From Notolepis coatsorum (Eukaryota; Chordata; Actinopteri; Aulopiformes; Paralepididae): a stretch of DNA of 64,000 nt. The notes below the pieces were generated by a model. It did no database searches. It was not told the origin of the DNA and saw only the letters and a list, made by a program, of their open reading frames with translations. The stretch is taken from NCBI GenBank assembly GCA_963971535.1, contig OZ020594.1, positions 115,913,127 through 115,977,126 on the forward strand, given 5' to 3'. Below, one piece after another: positions 52,389 to 63,007 of this stretch; the stretch's first letter is position 1; each line of letters begins with the position of its first letter. The position numbers were made by a program, and so were the translations under genes.

Positions 52389-53237
52389 TTTTTATCAAAC
52401 ATTTTTTTTTTTTAGTATTTATAAGCTCCGACGTCATCGGTACTGCTATCGGTACTCGAGAAATGATGGAGTTTTTTTTGAGGAATTTAAACGTCGCAAA
52501 CTAATCTTGTTGGCAGTTGTCTATATCTCTCCTGCCTGTGTCTCTGCCTGCGCGGGGAGCTCTGTGCTCTCTGCCTGCTGTGCTCTCTCCTCTCTTCCCC
52601 TCCCACACACACACACTCACTCACTCACTCACACACACACACACACACAGACACGGGTGCTGCGCTGCCGAGTACAGACCGCTCTGCTCTCATAATGGCG
52701 GACAGAACGAAATGTTCAAAAGTCTGGGTCTATTTTACTAAAGTCGATGCTGACAGCGCTCGTTGCCACAAGTGCAACAAGACATTTGCCAGTAATGTAT
52801 AAGCGCTGGTACTTGTCAATGTGGCTGGCGGGGAGATAACGTTAGCTCCGAGTAGAGTAATGGCTGACAATCCGGAGGTAAATAAACGAACGAGAGCTTC
52901 TGATTGGTGGTAAGAAGAAGAGGTGGGTGCAAGCCGTGGGACGTAATTGGCAGATCGACTGTCTGTCTCCGAATGTAACGTGACTACGTCACAGCCAAGA
53001 AAGGGAGCGCTGGATTTGTGAAAAACTCCCTGTTCCTAAACCACACGCTATCAGTTTTACCACAGTACTGGCAAAACGGGAGGAGGCTATAATAAAAACA
53101 AGCGCCCTTCATCCAAATCCACCCACACCAGATTTCTTTTAACCAAAAAATGTATTATATGTTATCGGAGCTATCAATAACGTTATCGAGTTTATCGGGA
53201 TGACGTCATAATTGCTGATAATTATCGTGCATCCCTA
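52244..53237 (+). mobile_element. hAT element, 994 bp, retaining a BED-finger exon
   Basis: The ends TAGGGATGCACGATATTG and, inverted, TAGGGATGCACGATAATT are flanked by GTTGTGGG (52236-52243, 53238-53245). It contains an AT microsatellite (about 52349-52384) and a CA/CT-rich tract (about 52600-52650). Confidence 0.93.
52695..52802 (+). pseudogene. ZBED-like BED zinc-finger N-terminus of hAT transposase
   Basis: A 35-codon frame begins MADRTKCSKVWVYFTKVDAD and continues SARCHKCNKTFASNV. It shows the aromatic V-W--F and the C-x2-C half of a BED-type DNA-binding finger (RCHKCNK). The His half and the whole catalytic domain are deleted; a stop follows directly. This reveals the parental transposon of the TAGGGATG-ended MITEs: a ZBED-type hAT. 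The BED finger normally binds the terminal DNA of the element. It is too short to act alone. Confidence 0.7.
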
Positions 53238-53769
53238 GTTGTGGGAAGTCGAAGGAAGAGGCGATACAATGACGAGCGTGACAGGTCCTTCAGTTACTTC
53301 CTACTTTATTTCATTCACAAAAACCCTGCTGTACACACCCATAGATATATAGAACACTAGATAGCTTAAGGCGGAGTCACCAGCGTCGCTGAACCGCCGC
53401 CATCTTGCCCCAGTCAGCCTTTCTGTTACGTTCTATGGTAGCTGTTGGAGGGTGAGTGATCTGCACAGACAAAAATACTCATAACTCTTAACGTGGCTAT
53501 GATTCAAGCGGTTTGTAAAAAAACATCAACAAAAAATTATAAGTATGCAGTATCATAACTACATCTTTGATGTTTATAGCAAACCAACCCGTTTGAAAAT
53601 TGGTAAAGAATTGAGCAATCTATGGTTATTTAAATAGTACATGCACCATAGACATTAATGTTATCAGTAGCTGAGCTGCCTGGGGCAAGATGGCCGCCCT
53701 ACGACGACGTCGCTCTCCATTGTCCGGCAGTGCGGCGTCTCTACATTTCGTAGCTCCAGTTCTGCAGAC

Positions 53770-53850
53770 CCCTCTCTGATTGGTTGAGCTCCATTTCTGC
53801 AGACCCCTCTCTGATTGGTTGAGCGAAGCCCCTCTCTGATTGGTTGAGCG
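53770..53850. promoter_or_regulatory. Triple inverted-CCAAT array
   Basis: CTCTCTGATTGGTTGAGC occurs three times. CpG-rich DNA follows, then a short readable frame starting at an ATG near 53954. It could be the promoter of a transposon or lost gene. Inverted counterparts (ACCAATCAGAGAGGGG) lie at 58297-58370. Confidence 0.35.
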
Positions 53851-54159
53851 CGCGCAAGCGCATGAGCCGCGACAAGCTCCTCCAGAAACTCCGGAGGAAA
53901 CTCCGTTAAGCTCCAGAGAGAGAGGCTGAAAACCCACAGTTCTTGCCCGACGGATGGCAGCGAATCCCGGATCCGAGGTTTCTGATGACTACCCCCAAAA
54001 CATGGATGTTGCGAACGCAATTTATACGCATGGAAGTATTGATTACGCCATAACGAATCATTAAAAAAATATGTTGTGTGTGCCTTTACACATATGTTGG
54101 ATTATGTAATTGGTTTGTCATTAAATGTTGTGCCTTACTAATAATAACTAATTCCTTGG

Positions 54160-54264
54160 TCAATAGAAGTCTCTGTGATACTTTCTGAATATGATTTGGG
54201 AGGGTTATAATAGAAGAAAGACAGTGTAAACAATATAACGTTATGTGAATAAACCGCGAAATAA
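54160..54264. repeat. 105-bp direct repeat left of LINE
   Basis: Matches 57211-57315 with about two substitutions (TCAATAGAAG/TCAATATAAG, TAACG/TAATG). It sits just outside the 3' end of the LINE. Confidence 0.9.
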
Positions 54265-54593
54265 TAACTAATTCCTTTGTCTGAATGAATGAATGAAAAC
54301 TTTATTTAACAGATTGCAGAATGGGTACAATACAGTACGGCTCAATACATACAATTGTTAAGGGGATGCAGACCTGAGAAAGACGTTTGTCTTGTTTCCA
54401 TCAGGGTCCCCCATTTTCAATTCATATAGACATTTATGACATACACAACATACATGACATTTATGGCATAGGGACATATAGGTATTTAGTACTGATACAT
54501 TTGTGACATAAATGGTATTCAAATATACAGTACTGTTACCCCTAGATCCTGACAGAGTATATACATATGATGGGGAGGGGACGCGTGAATATT

Positions 54594-55271
54594 AAAGGCA
54601 ACCAACTTGTGTTTAGCGTTTCTCTGATTGGCCAATACGCCCATGTGACCACGGCAGCGCGAGAGAGCGGCAGCGCGGAAATAGGCTGTCTATTGCCTCG
54701 CGCTGCAGCGCGGAAATAGGCTGTCTATTGCCATTCTCTAAGTCAAACTCTAACCTTAACCAGCTCCTTAACAGCGCCTAAACTTAACCCTTCTAACCTT
54801 AAGCAACTCCGAAACAATGCCTAACCTTAACCAACTCCGAAACAATGCCTAAACTTAACCGGCGAAATGAATGCACGTTAAAAAATATTGCCATTCTCTA
54901 AGTCAAACTCTAACCTTAACCAGCTCCTTAACAGCGCCTAAACTTAACCCTTCTAACCTTAAGCAACTCCGAAACAATGCCTAACCTTAACCAACTCCGA
55001 AACAATGCTTAAAGTTATGCCTAAACTTAACGGCGAAAGAATGCGAATGCACGTTAAAAAAAAAAAAAATAAAAAAATTGAAGGGAATCGAACTAGCCAG
55101 CAACGAGCCGTAGGATCCACAGCCATGCAGCGTTGCCAATTGAGCTATTTCTGGATACTGAATAAGGGGCGGTTACTGGCATATAATGCTGCCGCGACGG
55201 AGCTCTGCTGCTGCCGCGGGGGCGTGGCTAGACGCAAGTTGGGCGTGGTTAGACACAAGTTGGTTGCCTTT
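54594..55271. mobile_element. Unclassified MITE with 19-bp TIRs and a tRNA-like core
   Basis: The ends AAAGGCAACCAACTTGTGT are perfect inverse copies flanked by AATATT (54588-54593, 55272-55277). The inside has a duplicated TCTAACCTTAACCA block (54732-54880 and 54890-55050). Confidence 0.8.
55081..55163 (-). ncRNA. tRNA-like sequence (pseudo-tRNA or SINE head)
   Basis: The minus strand has an A box (TAGCTCAATTGG, 55136-55147) and a B-box-like AGTTCGATTCC. I could not close a full cloverleaf, so a tRNA-derived relic is the likely reading. Confidence 0.45.
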
Positions 55272-55407
55272 AATATTTAGGCGGAGGGGACTGTACATTA
55301 GGAGGGGGTGGGTGGGTGGGAGAGAAATATACATACGGCGGGGAGGGAATATATACATGCGGTGGGGAGGAGACTGTCTATTAGGAGGTGGTGGGGGTTT
55401 TGGGCAT

Positions 55408-57205
55408 TTACAGTGGCCAGTTTCGAATTGCAGCCTCCCGTAGGTGCTCTTTAAGAGCGGTTTTGAATGTGGGCAGGGATTCACATTCCTTTACAGCTTT
55501 GGGTAGGGCATTCCACATTGTTGTGGCATAATTGCGAAACGTGTTTAGTCCCTTGTTTGAGCCGAATCTGGGTTTAACATGATTTGTTGAGCTTCCTCTG
55601 GTGTAGTGGTTGTGGTATTCACTGACCTTTGGGAAGTATTTTGACATGTACATGGGCACCCCGGTCGTATAGTGTATCTTGTAGACCAGGCCCATTGCAA
55701 GTTGCTGTACTCTGTCGTCTACTCTAAGCCATCCTAGGTTGTCAAAGTGGGCAGGGGTGAGGTGGGTTCTGGGGTTCAGGTCAAGTAGTAGTCTGACCAG
55801 TTTGTTTTGTGATGTTTGTAATTTTGTTTTAAGCGCCTTTGAGGTGCTTTGGTACCATGAGGTGCACGCATAGTCATAGTACCCTTGAATGAGTGCTCCT
55901 GCCAGAGTCTTCAGGGTATTCTTGTTTACCAGAGAGGAGATCCGGTACAAGAATCTAGTTCGTTGGTTGACTTTTTTTATTACATTGGATGCCATTTTGT
56001 CACAGGAAAGATTTGCTTCTAGAATGGAACCCAGATAGGTAATTTCGTCTTTCCTTGTGACAATATTGTCACCCACTGTAACTGAGAAGCCGTCGGTCTT
56101 GCTGAGTTTGTTATTTGAACCGAAGAGAATGGACTCTGTTTTGCCCATGTGTAATGATAGTTTGTTATCAGCGAGCCATATGCAGATTTTGCCTAGTTCT
56201 GAGCTGAGGGTTTTTTCAACCTGCAACTTGTTCTTGTCAGAGACCAGCAGGGCTGAGTCGTCCGCAAACAGGAACAAGTTGCAGTCACAGGCTGACGACA
56301 TGTCGTTTGCATAAATTAGGAAGAGTAGCGGTCCTAGTATGCTTCCTTGTGGAACACCACAGCTCACTGTGAGGGGGGGGGATAGAGTGCCGTTCCCCTC
56401 CAGGTAGGATTGCATCCAGCTCACTGATAAGCTATCAAAACCAATTGCTTTTAGCTTGTCCATCAGAATGGAGTGATTGACAGTGTCGGAGGCCTTTTGT
56501 AGGTCCAGCATGACCATGCCGCAGTATTTGCCCACGTCCACCTCTTGTTTGATGTGGTCGTTCAAATAGAGGAGGCATGTGTCAGTGGAGTGGGACGTTC
56601 TGAAGCCAGATTGAAATTCGTAGATTAGATTTTTTTCCGCCAGGTACTTTTCGACCTGTTCGTAGACTATTTTCTCCATGACTTTCGAGATGGAGGTAAG
56701 AATAGAAACAGAGCGGTAGTTGCCTGGGTCTAATTTGCTGCCCTTTTTGTGCAGAGGGGTCACTCTCGCAATTTTGAAGTCCTTGGGGACGTGCCCCTGT
56801 TTTATAGAGAGGTTTATTATGTGTGTGATGACTGGGGTGATGGCGGCTGCTGCGTCTCTGAGGAATTTGGAGGGGATGTTGTCATGGCCAGTGGCCTTGT
56901 TAGGTTGGAGGGCGCTCAATTTTTTGAGTACCTCATCGGTTGTTACCATTTCAAGTTTGAAGTGGTCTTTGTGGACCCCTAGGTTTTTGTAGTATGCTAC
57001 TATGTGTTCTACCCCATAATGCCCTGAGTGGGAGGGTAGTTTGTTTACCAGTGTTGTGGCTATGTTTGTGAAGAAGATGTTTAAGTAATTGGCTACATCC
57101 AGCTTGTCTGTGATGAGCGTGTTGTCCGTCTTTATGTTTATGTTTGAGAATCTGGTTTTAAGTTTTTTACTGCAGCCTAGTTGATTATTGAGTAATTTCC
57201 AAAGT
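55408..57205 (-). pseudogene. LINE reverse transcriptase, long open frame
   Basis: About 599 codons are open on the minus strand (first Met at 56949, but the frame is open to the 5' truncation). Motifs in order: LQPNKATGHDNIPSKFLRD, ARVTPLHKKGSKLDPGNY, QSGFRTSHSTDTCLLYL, MVMLDLQKASDTVNH, VSCGVPQGSILGPLLFL, LFLFADDSALLV (FADD) and ITYLGSILEANLSCD. A C-terminal RLLLDLNPRTHLTPAHFD and HVKPRFGSNKGLNTFRNY follow. Compared with the + copy at 18637 it has lost seven residues (REQMVEV) in frame after SYLEG, and the conserved Phe in KAFDT is Ser here. Both would probably impair polymerase activity. No endonuclease is present. Confidence 0.88.
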
Positions 57206-57210
57206 TCGCG

Positions 57211-57315
57211 TCAATATAAGTCTCTGTGATACTTTCTGAATATGATTTGGGAGGGTTATAATAGAAGAAAGACAGTGTAAACAATATAATGTTATGTGAA
57301 TAAACCGCGAAATAA
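57211..57315. repeat. 105-bp direct repeat right of LINE
   Basis: See 54160-54264. It abuts the 5' truncation point of the LINE. Confidence 0.9.
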
Positions 57316-57440
57316 CATAACGTTATGTTATATAATGTTACAATGTACAGTTTCTAACAGCTGGCTGTGTTGTGAAATGTGCATAACGTTATGAATAAAC
57401 CGCGAATCTGGTAGTACATTTCTGCTTATCTTCTTGATAA

Positions 57441-58256
57441 TAGGCGTGTTCGAGATGGATTTCGGTTCGCCTCGAAAGTAGACGAGAGTAGCCGAGTGAA
57501 GCCGGGGGAGGAGTTAAAAAGGCGGACACTTCCGATTTCACGAGAGCCTCTCGCCTAGTCTCGCATGGCAGATACGCTTTCACGTACACACACACACATT
57601 ACACACCTGTCCAGCTTATTATAATGCGATGGCCGTGTGCAAAATTAGATCAGATTCAAATGTACAGCACACCATATACTGCTATAGTGGAATATACTAT
57701 TCATATACCATAATGTATACCATCTTGTTGCGCGCTCCTGGCCGCACGCACACACAACACACTGCTGAATAATTCTGTTTTGCATCAATATATATATGTA
57801 TACTGTGTATATTGAGGCAAAACAGAATTATATATACAGTATTGAGGCAAAACAGACGACGCATGTGTGTGTGTGTGTGTGTGTCTGACAGCTTGAAGTT
57901 TATCATGATGATATGATGATAACGCATAACATAATAAAGTTTTCAATCAATCAATCAAACGTCTCATAACTCCCTGGCTGTCACGTGGCTGGTGACTGAC
58001 AACTTTTCTGAGCCAATAGGCGCTTTGCGCGACCGTAGCAAGTAGCTTCCCAGCCGGGAGCAGCCGGCTGAGAGGTACTGTGGAGCCTCGCTCTGAAGGC
58101 TGTGCGTGGCTCGCTCCCGCGAGAGTTCCGCGCCTCGTCTCGTCAGATTTTCAGAGCAAGTCGGACAACATTCTAACCGTCATGCAACGCGCTTGGCGAG
58201 GCCGTAGTAAAACCTGCGCAGATCTGCGTCCGCCTATCCCATCTCGAACACGCCTA
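57441..58256. mobile_element. Unclassified DNA transposon/MITE, 816 bp
   Basis: 18-bp inverted ends TAGGCGTGTTCGAGATGG, flanked by TGATAA (57435-57440, 58257-58262). It contains a GT tract (about 57863-57882) and a short LINE tail (tail g, about 57929-57960). No transposase is visible. Confidence 0.85.
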
Positions 58257-58453
58257 TGATAACATTACTTCCGCCTTTTACCGCGTGACGAGCTAAACCA
58301 ATCAGAGAGGGGCTTCGCTCAACCAATCAGAGAGGGGTCTGCAGAAATGGAGTTCAACCAATCAGCGAGGGGTCTGCAGAAATGGAGCTACGAAATGTAG
58401 AGACGCGGCAGTGCGGGTAAGCTATCTAGTGTTCTATATATATCTATGTACAC

Positions 58454-59597
58454 CTGAATGAATGAATGAATGAATGAATGAATGAATGAAAACTTTATTA
58501 ACAGATTGCAGAATGGGTACAGTACAGCTCAATACATACAATTGTTAAGGGGATGCAGACCAGAGAAAGACTTTCGTCTTGTTTACATCAGGGTCCCCCA
58601 TTTTCAATTCATCGTAACATATATGACATACATGACATACAGATAGACAGTACTGCTACATCTATACATTTATGACATACCAGATTTGCAATTACAGTAC
58701 TGTTTGTGATACAAAAAGAGTCCAGAAAGAAAAGAGTATATACATTAGGCGTAGAAACTGTACATTGGATTGGGTAGGTGGGGGGGGACTGTACATTGGA
58801 GGTGGTTGGGTGGGTGGGGGGGGGGGGTTGGGTAGGAGGGGTGGGTGGGGGACACTGTACAACTGTACAAACAACACTGTACATTGGATTATTGACAAGA
58901 CCATACTTGGTAATTTACTGTACATTGGAGGGGGTTGTGTTCGGACATTTACAGGGGCCAGTTTCGAGTTGCAGTCTCCCTTAGGTGTTTTTTGAGAGTG
59001 TTTTTGAAAGTGGGTAGTGATTCACATTCCTTTACAGCTTTGGGTAGGGCGTTCCACATTGATGTGGCATAATTGCGAAACGTGTTTAGTCCCTTGTTTG
59101 AGCCGAATCTGGGTTTAACATGATTTGTGGAGCTCCCTCTGGTGTTGTGATCGTGGTATTCACTGACCTTTGGGAAGTATTTTGTCATGTACATGGGTAC
59201 CTTGGTCGTGTAGTGTATCTTGTAGACCAGGCCCATTGCAAGTTGCTGTACTCTGTCGTCTACTCCAAGCCATCCTAGGTTGTCAAAGTGGGCAGGGGTG
59301 AGGTGGGTTCTAGGAGTAAGGTCAAGCAGTAGTCTGACCAGTTTGTTTTGAGATGTTTGTAATTTAGTTTTTAGCGCCTTTGAGGTGCTTTGGTACCATG
59401 AGGTGCAAGCATAGTCGTAGTACCCTTGAATGAGTGCTCCTGCTAGAGTCTTCAGGGTATTCTTGTTTACCAGTGAGGAGATCCGGTACAAGAATCGTGT
59501 TCGTTGGTTGACTTTTTTTATTACATTGGATGCCATTTTGTCACAGGAAAGATTTGCCTCTAGGATGGAACCCAGGTAGGTAATATCTTCTTTCCAC
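58454..59597 (-). mobile_element. LINE (FADD-type RT), 5'-truncated copy
   Basis: The 3' tail (tail h, 58454-58612) begins with (TGAA)n on the + strand. The UTR and C-terminal RT sequence then run to 59597, where they fuse to Gypsy LTR sequence. Confidence 0.88.
58949..59596 (-). pseudogene. LINE ORF2 C-terminal fragment
   Basis: About 210 codons from DITYLGSILEANLSCDKMAS to the stop, matching the C-terminal third of the copies at 18637 and 55408 (RLLLDLTPRTHLTPAHFD, VSEYHDHNTRGSSTNHVK, TSMWNALPKAVKECESL). The catalytic FADD lies upstream and is absent. The open frame extends further into the Gypsy side, but those residues (MYGLGLQG...) are LTR sequence, not LINE. No internal stop is present, so the truncated insertion is relatively young. 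Confidence 0.85.
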
Positions 59598-61195
59598 CTA
59601 CCACTCCTATATCTCCTCCCCTGTGACCCTTCAACTCTGGAGTGAGAGACTCCCTCAATGTGACACCACACAGGCCCCCCCCGAACACCCAGAGTAGACA
59701 TACCCTGCAATCCCAACCCATACAAAACCCCCCAAAGTACTCAACCCCTCGTAGGAGGCCTGACTACCCGACCATAACGACTGCGCTTAACAGTCAGGGG
59801 GGAAGGGGGAAGGGCACGAGCCGGCGGCCGTCCGCGCCGGCGGCGAGGCTGGACTGGGGGAGAGTCCGGGGCTGCCGGGGTAGAGGTAGACACGGGCCGC
59901 AAGCTTGCGGCAGGAGTGGGGTTGGGTGGACGGCCGCGCCGTCAGGGCTGAGACAGCTCCACCGGCCCGTCCGGGGCCACGTGTGCAGGCTTCAAACGGT
60001 CCACCGATATCTGCTCCTGAAGCCCCCCTCTGTCCACCATAAAGCTCTTGGGCCCCGCTTCCAGGACCCGGAAGGGCCCATCGTACGGAGCCTGGAGTGG
60101 AGAACGGTGGGCATCGTGGCGGATGAACACGTACGGGGCTGACATCAAGTCCTTGGGCATGTAGGACAGGGGAAAACAGTGATGCGCGGGCACGGGAGCA
60201 AAAGTGCTGGCGGCGTCTCGGATGGCCAAGCCATGAGTCGCAGCTGACCAGGGGGCTGTGGCACCTGGGAGCAACTCCCCAGGGACTCTCAGCGGCTGAC
60301 CCAACACGAGCTCAGCCGAAGATGACTGCAGATCCTCCTTTGGGGCCGAGCGCAGGCCTAGCATGACCCACGGCAAACGGTCGACCCAATTACTGTCCGT
60401 AGAGCCGCCCGGAGAGCAGCCTTCATAGTGCGGTGGAAACGCTCACAGAGACCATTTGACTGCGGGTTGTATGCCACGGCGAGGTGGAGTTTCACCCCCA
60501 AACTCTCCGCCACGGCGCTCCACAGCTCTGACGTGAACTGGGGCCCTCTGTCCGAAGTTAGATCCGCAGGGGTACCGAAACGGGCCACCCAGGTGGAGAT
60601 GAACGCCGAGCCACGTCCGCCGATGTAGTGGATGACAGGGGCACAGCCTCCGGCCACCTGGTGGTCCTGTCCACCATGGTCAGTAGGTGAGTGAACCCCT
60701 GGGAGGGGGGCAGCGGGCCGACCAGGTCCACGTTGACGTGATCAAAACGTCTCTCCGGGATGAGAAATGGCCCCAGCGGGGCCTTAGTGGGCCGATGCAC
60801 CTTGGCGCGCTGGCACGCTACACAAGAGGCTGCCCACCCCTTGACGTCCTTCCTGAGGCCCGGCCAGACGAACCTAGCCCCCACCAGCTTAACTGATGCC
60901 TTCACCCCCGGGTGCGACAAAGCATGTGTATAGCATCGTAAATGCGGCGGCGCCAGCCAGCGGGGACCATCGGGCGAGGTCGGCCTGTGGAGACATCGCA
61001 GAGGAGCGTGGCCTTACTGTCCTGGAACACCACATCCTCCAGTCTCAGTCCTGTCGTGGCCGTCCTGAATGCCTGGATGTCCATGTCCGTGCACTGGTCA
61101 ACTGCCATGGCTGCGTAGTCCACACCCAGGTGCACAGTGTTGACCCGCACTCTGGAGAGGCAGTCAGCCACCAGGTTGTCCTTGCCCGCCACATC
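59598..61195 (-). mobile_element. Ty3/Gypsy retrotransposon 3' part
   Basis: The minus strand runs from the RNase H end through integrase and a basic Pro/Arg-rich C-terminus (RRRRGRPPARALPPSP). It then passes a purine-rich tract (TTCGGGGGGGGCC) into a short piece of probable LTR starting TGTGTGGTGTCACATTG (about 59675). That LTR is cut by the LINE at 59598. Confidence 0.8.
59760..61195 (-). pseudogene. Gypsy integrase with two frameshifts
   Basis: The coding order on the minus strand starts with the end of RNase H (DVAGKDNLVADCLSRVRV). The HHCC zinc finger follows (LVGARFVWPG, CVACQRAKVH). The catalytic core comes next, with VDLVGPLPPSQGFTHLLTMV (Asp), ADLTSDRGPQFTSELW (Asp) and YNPQSNGLCERFHRTMK (Glu). 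A chromodomain-less tail then has LRSAPKEDLQSSSAELVLGQ and YDGPFRVLEAGPKSFMVDRG. The frame shifts near 60610 and near 60400, each by a single base, so the protein is dead. The style resembles CsRn1/Mdg3-type Gypsy elements, from memory and untested. Confidence 0.88.
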
Positions 61196-62990
61196 AATTA
61201 AATTCAATTATCTTTAATGACCACCCAGCCAGGCTGGTGGAATTTGATTTCAGTGCAGCATGTTACAGCATTGTTCCAACATAGAACATATAACATCACT
61301 TACAATACGTACATACTACATGCAGTTAAATACATAAATACATAATTACAAGACCACAATATCAAAGTTCAGAGTTTATGTCCATGTCCATAGCAACAGA
61401 GGTAGGGGGGGGGGGGGGGGGGGGGGTGCTACAGGGAGTTCAGTGTCCGTATGGTAGTGGGGAAGAAGCTGTTTTTAAAGTGGGATGTTTTGTTGGTTAG
61501 GGATCTGTAGCGCCTCCCGGAGGGCAGCAGCTGGAAGATGTGGTGTGCTGGGTGAGTGGGGTCAGAGATAATTTTTCTAGCTCTTCTTATTGTGCTTTGG
61601 CGGTGGAGTGATTCAAGAGATGGGAGGGGGGTGCAGATTATTTGAGGATTTATTGATTATTCTTTCGAGTTTGTTTTTGGAGTGAGTGTCTGTACCAAAC
61701 TGTTATGGAGAAGGTGAGGATGCTTTGAATGATGGCCTCGTAGAAACGGAGCAGGAGATGTTTTCTGACTCTGTATTTTTTGAGCTGGCGGAGGAAGAAG
61801 AGTCTTTGATTGGCTTTTTTGTGGATGTGGTCTGTGTTGGTTTTCCATTTGAGGTTATTGCTTATGTGGGTGCTGAGAAATTTGAAGGAGTTTGTGATTA
61901 TGGGTTTGCCGGAGATGGATATGGGGGTTTTGGGGTTTGGCTGGCGTCTGAAGTCGATGATGAGTTCTTGGGTTTTTGATGAGTTGAGGAGGAGGTTATT
62001 GTCTGTGCACCAGGTGATTGTGTGGTTGATCTGTGTACGGTATTCTGTTTCATTATTGTCTGTGATGAGGCCTATAAGGGTTGTGTCGTCTGCATATTTG
62101 TATATTTTGACGGAGTTGTGGAGTCATATGAGCAGGTTGGTGTATAGGGAGAAAAGCCAGGGTGAAAGGACGCAGCCTTGGGGGGCTCCTGTGCTGAGAT
62201 ATAGAGGGTGGGATGTGATGTTGTTTATTTTGACCTTCTGTTGTCTGTTGGAGAGGAAGCTATGGATCCAGTGACAGATGCAGGGGTCAATGTTCATGTC
62301 CAGTAGTTTATTGATGAGTTTGGCTGGGATGATTGTGTTGAATGCGAAACTGAAGTCCATGACCAGAATGCGGGCGTAGGCGTTGCGGGTTTCCAGGTGT
62401 TGCAGCAGGTGATGAGTGGCTGTGTTGACTGTGTCATCCACAGACCTGTTGGTTCTGTAGGCAAATTGATGTGGGTCCATGAGGGGGGTGGTGCTGGTTT
62501 TGAGGTGGGTGAGAATGATGCGTTCAAATGATTTCATTACTACGGATGTGAGGGCAATTGGTCTGTAGTCGTTAAGGCAGGAGATATTGTTGGATTTTGG
62601 CACAGTGATGATGGTGGACTGTTTGAAACATTGGGGGACTGAACAATTACGGAGGGAGGTGTTAAAAATGTTGGTGAAGATGGGGGACAGTTCTGCAGCA
62701 CAGTGATGGAGGACAGATGGGCTGATGTTATCTGGGCCTGCTGCTTTATTTTTCTTTAGCCTCTTGAAGGTGGTCCTCACCTCTTCCTCCTGGATGTGGA
62801 AGGGGGGTGGGGGGGGTGACTGTTCAAATCGTGTGTAGAAGATGTTGAGTTTGTCCGGGAGCTGGTCATCAGTCCGGTATGGGGGGGGGGTCTTTTTGTA
62901 GTTTGTAATGTCCTGGAGTTTTTTCCAGATGGTTCTTGTATCATTGGTTGTGATTTGTTGTTCTAATTTACTAATTTAATTTCATAGTTG
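61196..62990 (-). mobile_element. L2-like LINE, another subfamily
   Basis: Minus strand; the 3' end is AT-rich (AATTCAATTATCTTTAATGA on the + strand). A poly-G run lies at about 61404-61424 in the UTR. It carries the RT from motif 0 to the C-terminus, and its insertion point is in Gypsy RNase H. Confidence 0.82.
61640..62790 (-). pseudogene. L2-like LINE reverse transcriptase with in-frame stop
   Basis: The minus strand encodes LKKNKAAGPDNISPSVLH, then [46 protein letters not shown] (first catalytic Asp) and [22 protein letters not shown] at about 62124-62126 interrupts the frame. Beyond it lie KIYKYADDTTLIGL (YADD catalytic pair), NNLLLNSSKTQELIIDF and RQLKKYRVRKHLLLRFYEA. It is related to but clearly distinct from the copies at 57 and 14568. 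The endonuclease is not seen upstream of 62990. Confidence 0.82.
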
Positions 62991-63007
62991 GATTTTGCTT
63001 TCCTTAT

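Larger units (their letters stand above)
54282..57210 (-). mobile_element. LINE (FADD-type RT), third and best-preserved body
   Basis: The minus-strand element has its 3' tail (tail f, 54282-54426) ending in (TGAA/TTCA)n. Its 3' UTR is interrupted by a MITE (54594-55271), and its RT frame is open from 57205 to 55408. It is 5'-truncated at 57210, in the linker that precedes the RT. Confidence 0.9.
53330..58447. repeat. Inverted-repeat pair bracketing 5.1 kb
   Basis: ATATAGAACACTAGATAGCT (about 53349) is repeated inverted at about 58420-58437. Inside, a second inverted pair (53722-53850 and 58290-58415) shares GTCTCTACATTTCGTAGCTC, CTGCAGACCCCTC and CTGATTGGTTGA. The LINE of 54282-57210 and a MITE lie between. 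Confidence 0.6.

Noticed and set aside
53954..54063. Short frame starting MAANPGSEVSDDYPQNMDVA after a CCAAT array
   Set aside because: It is only about 36 codons, has no recognisable domain or splice donor, and sits in an inverted-repeat arm; not enough to call a gene.
59642..60142. Plus-strand Pro/Arg-rich frame
   Set aside because: Antisense to the Gypsy integrase C-terminus and its LTR junction.
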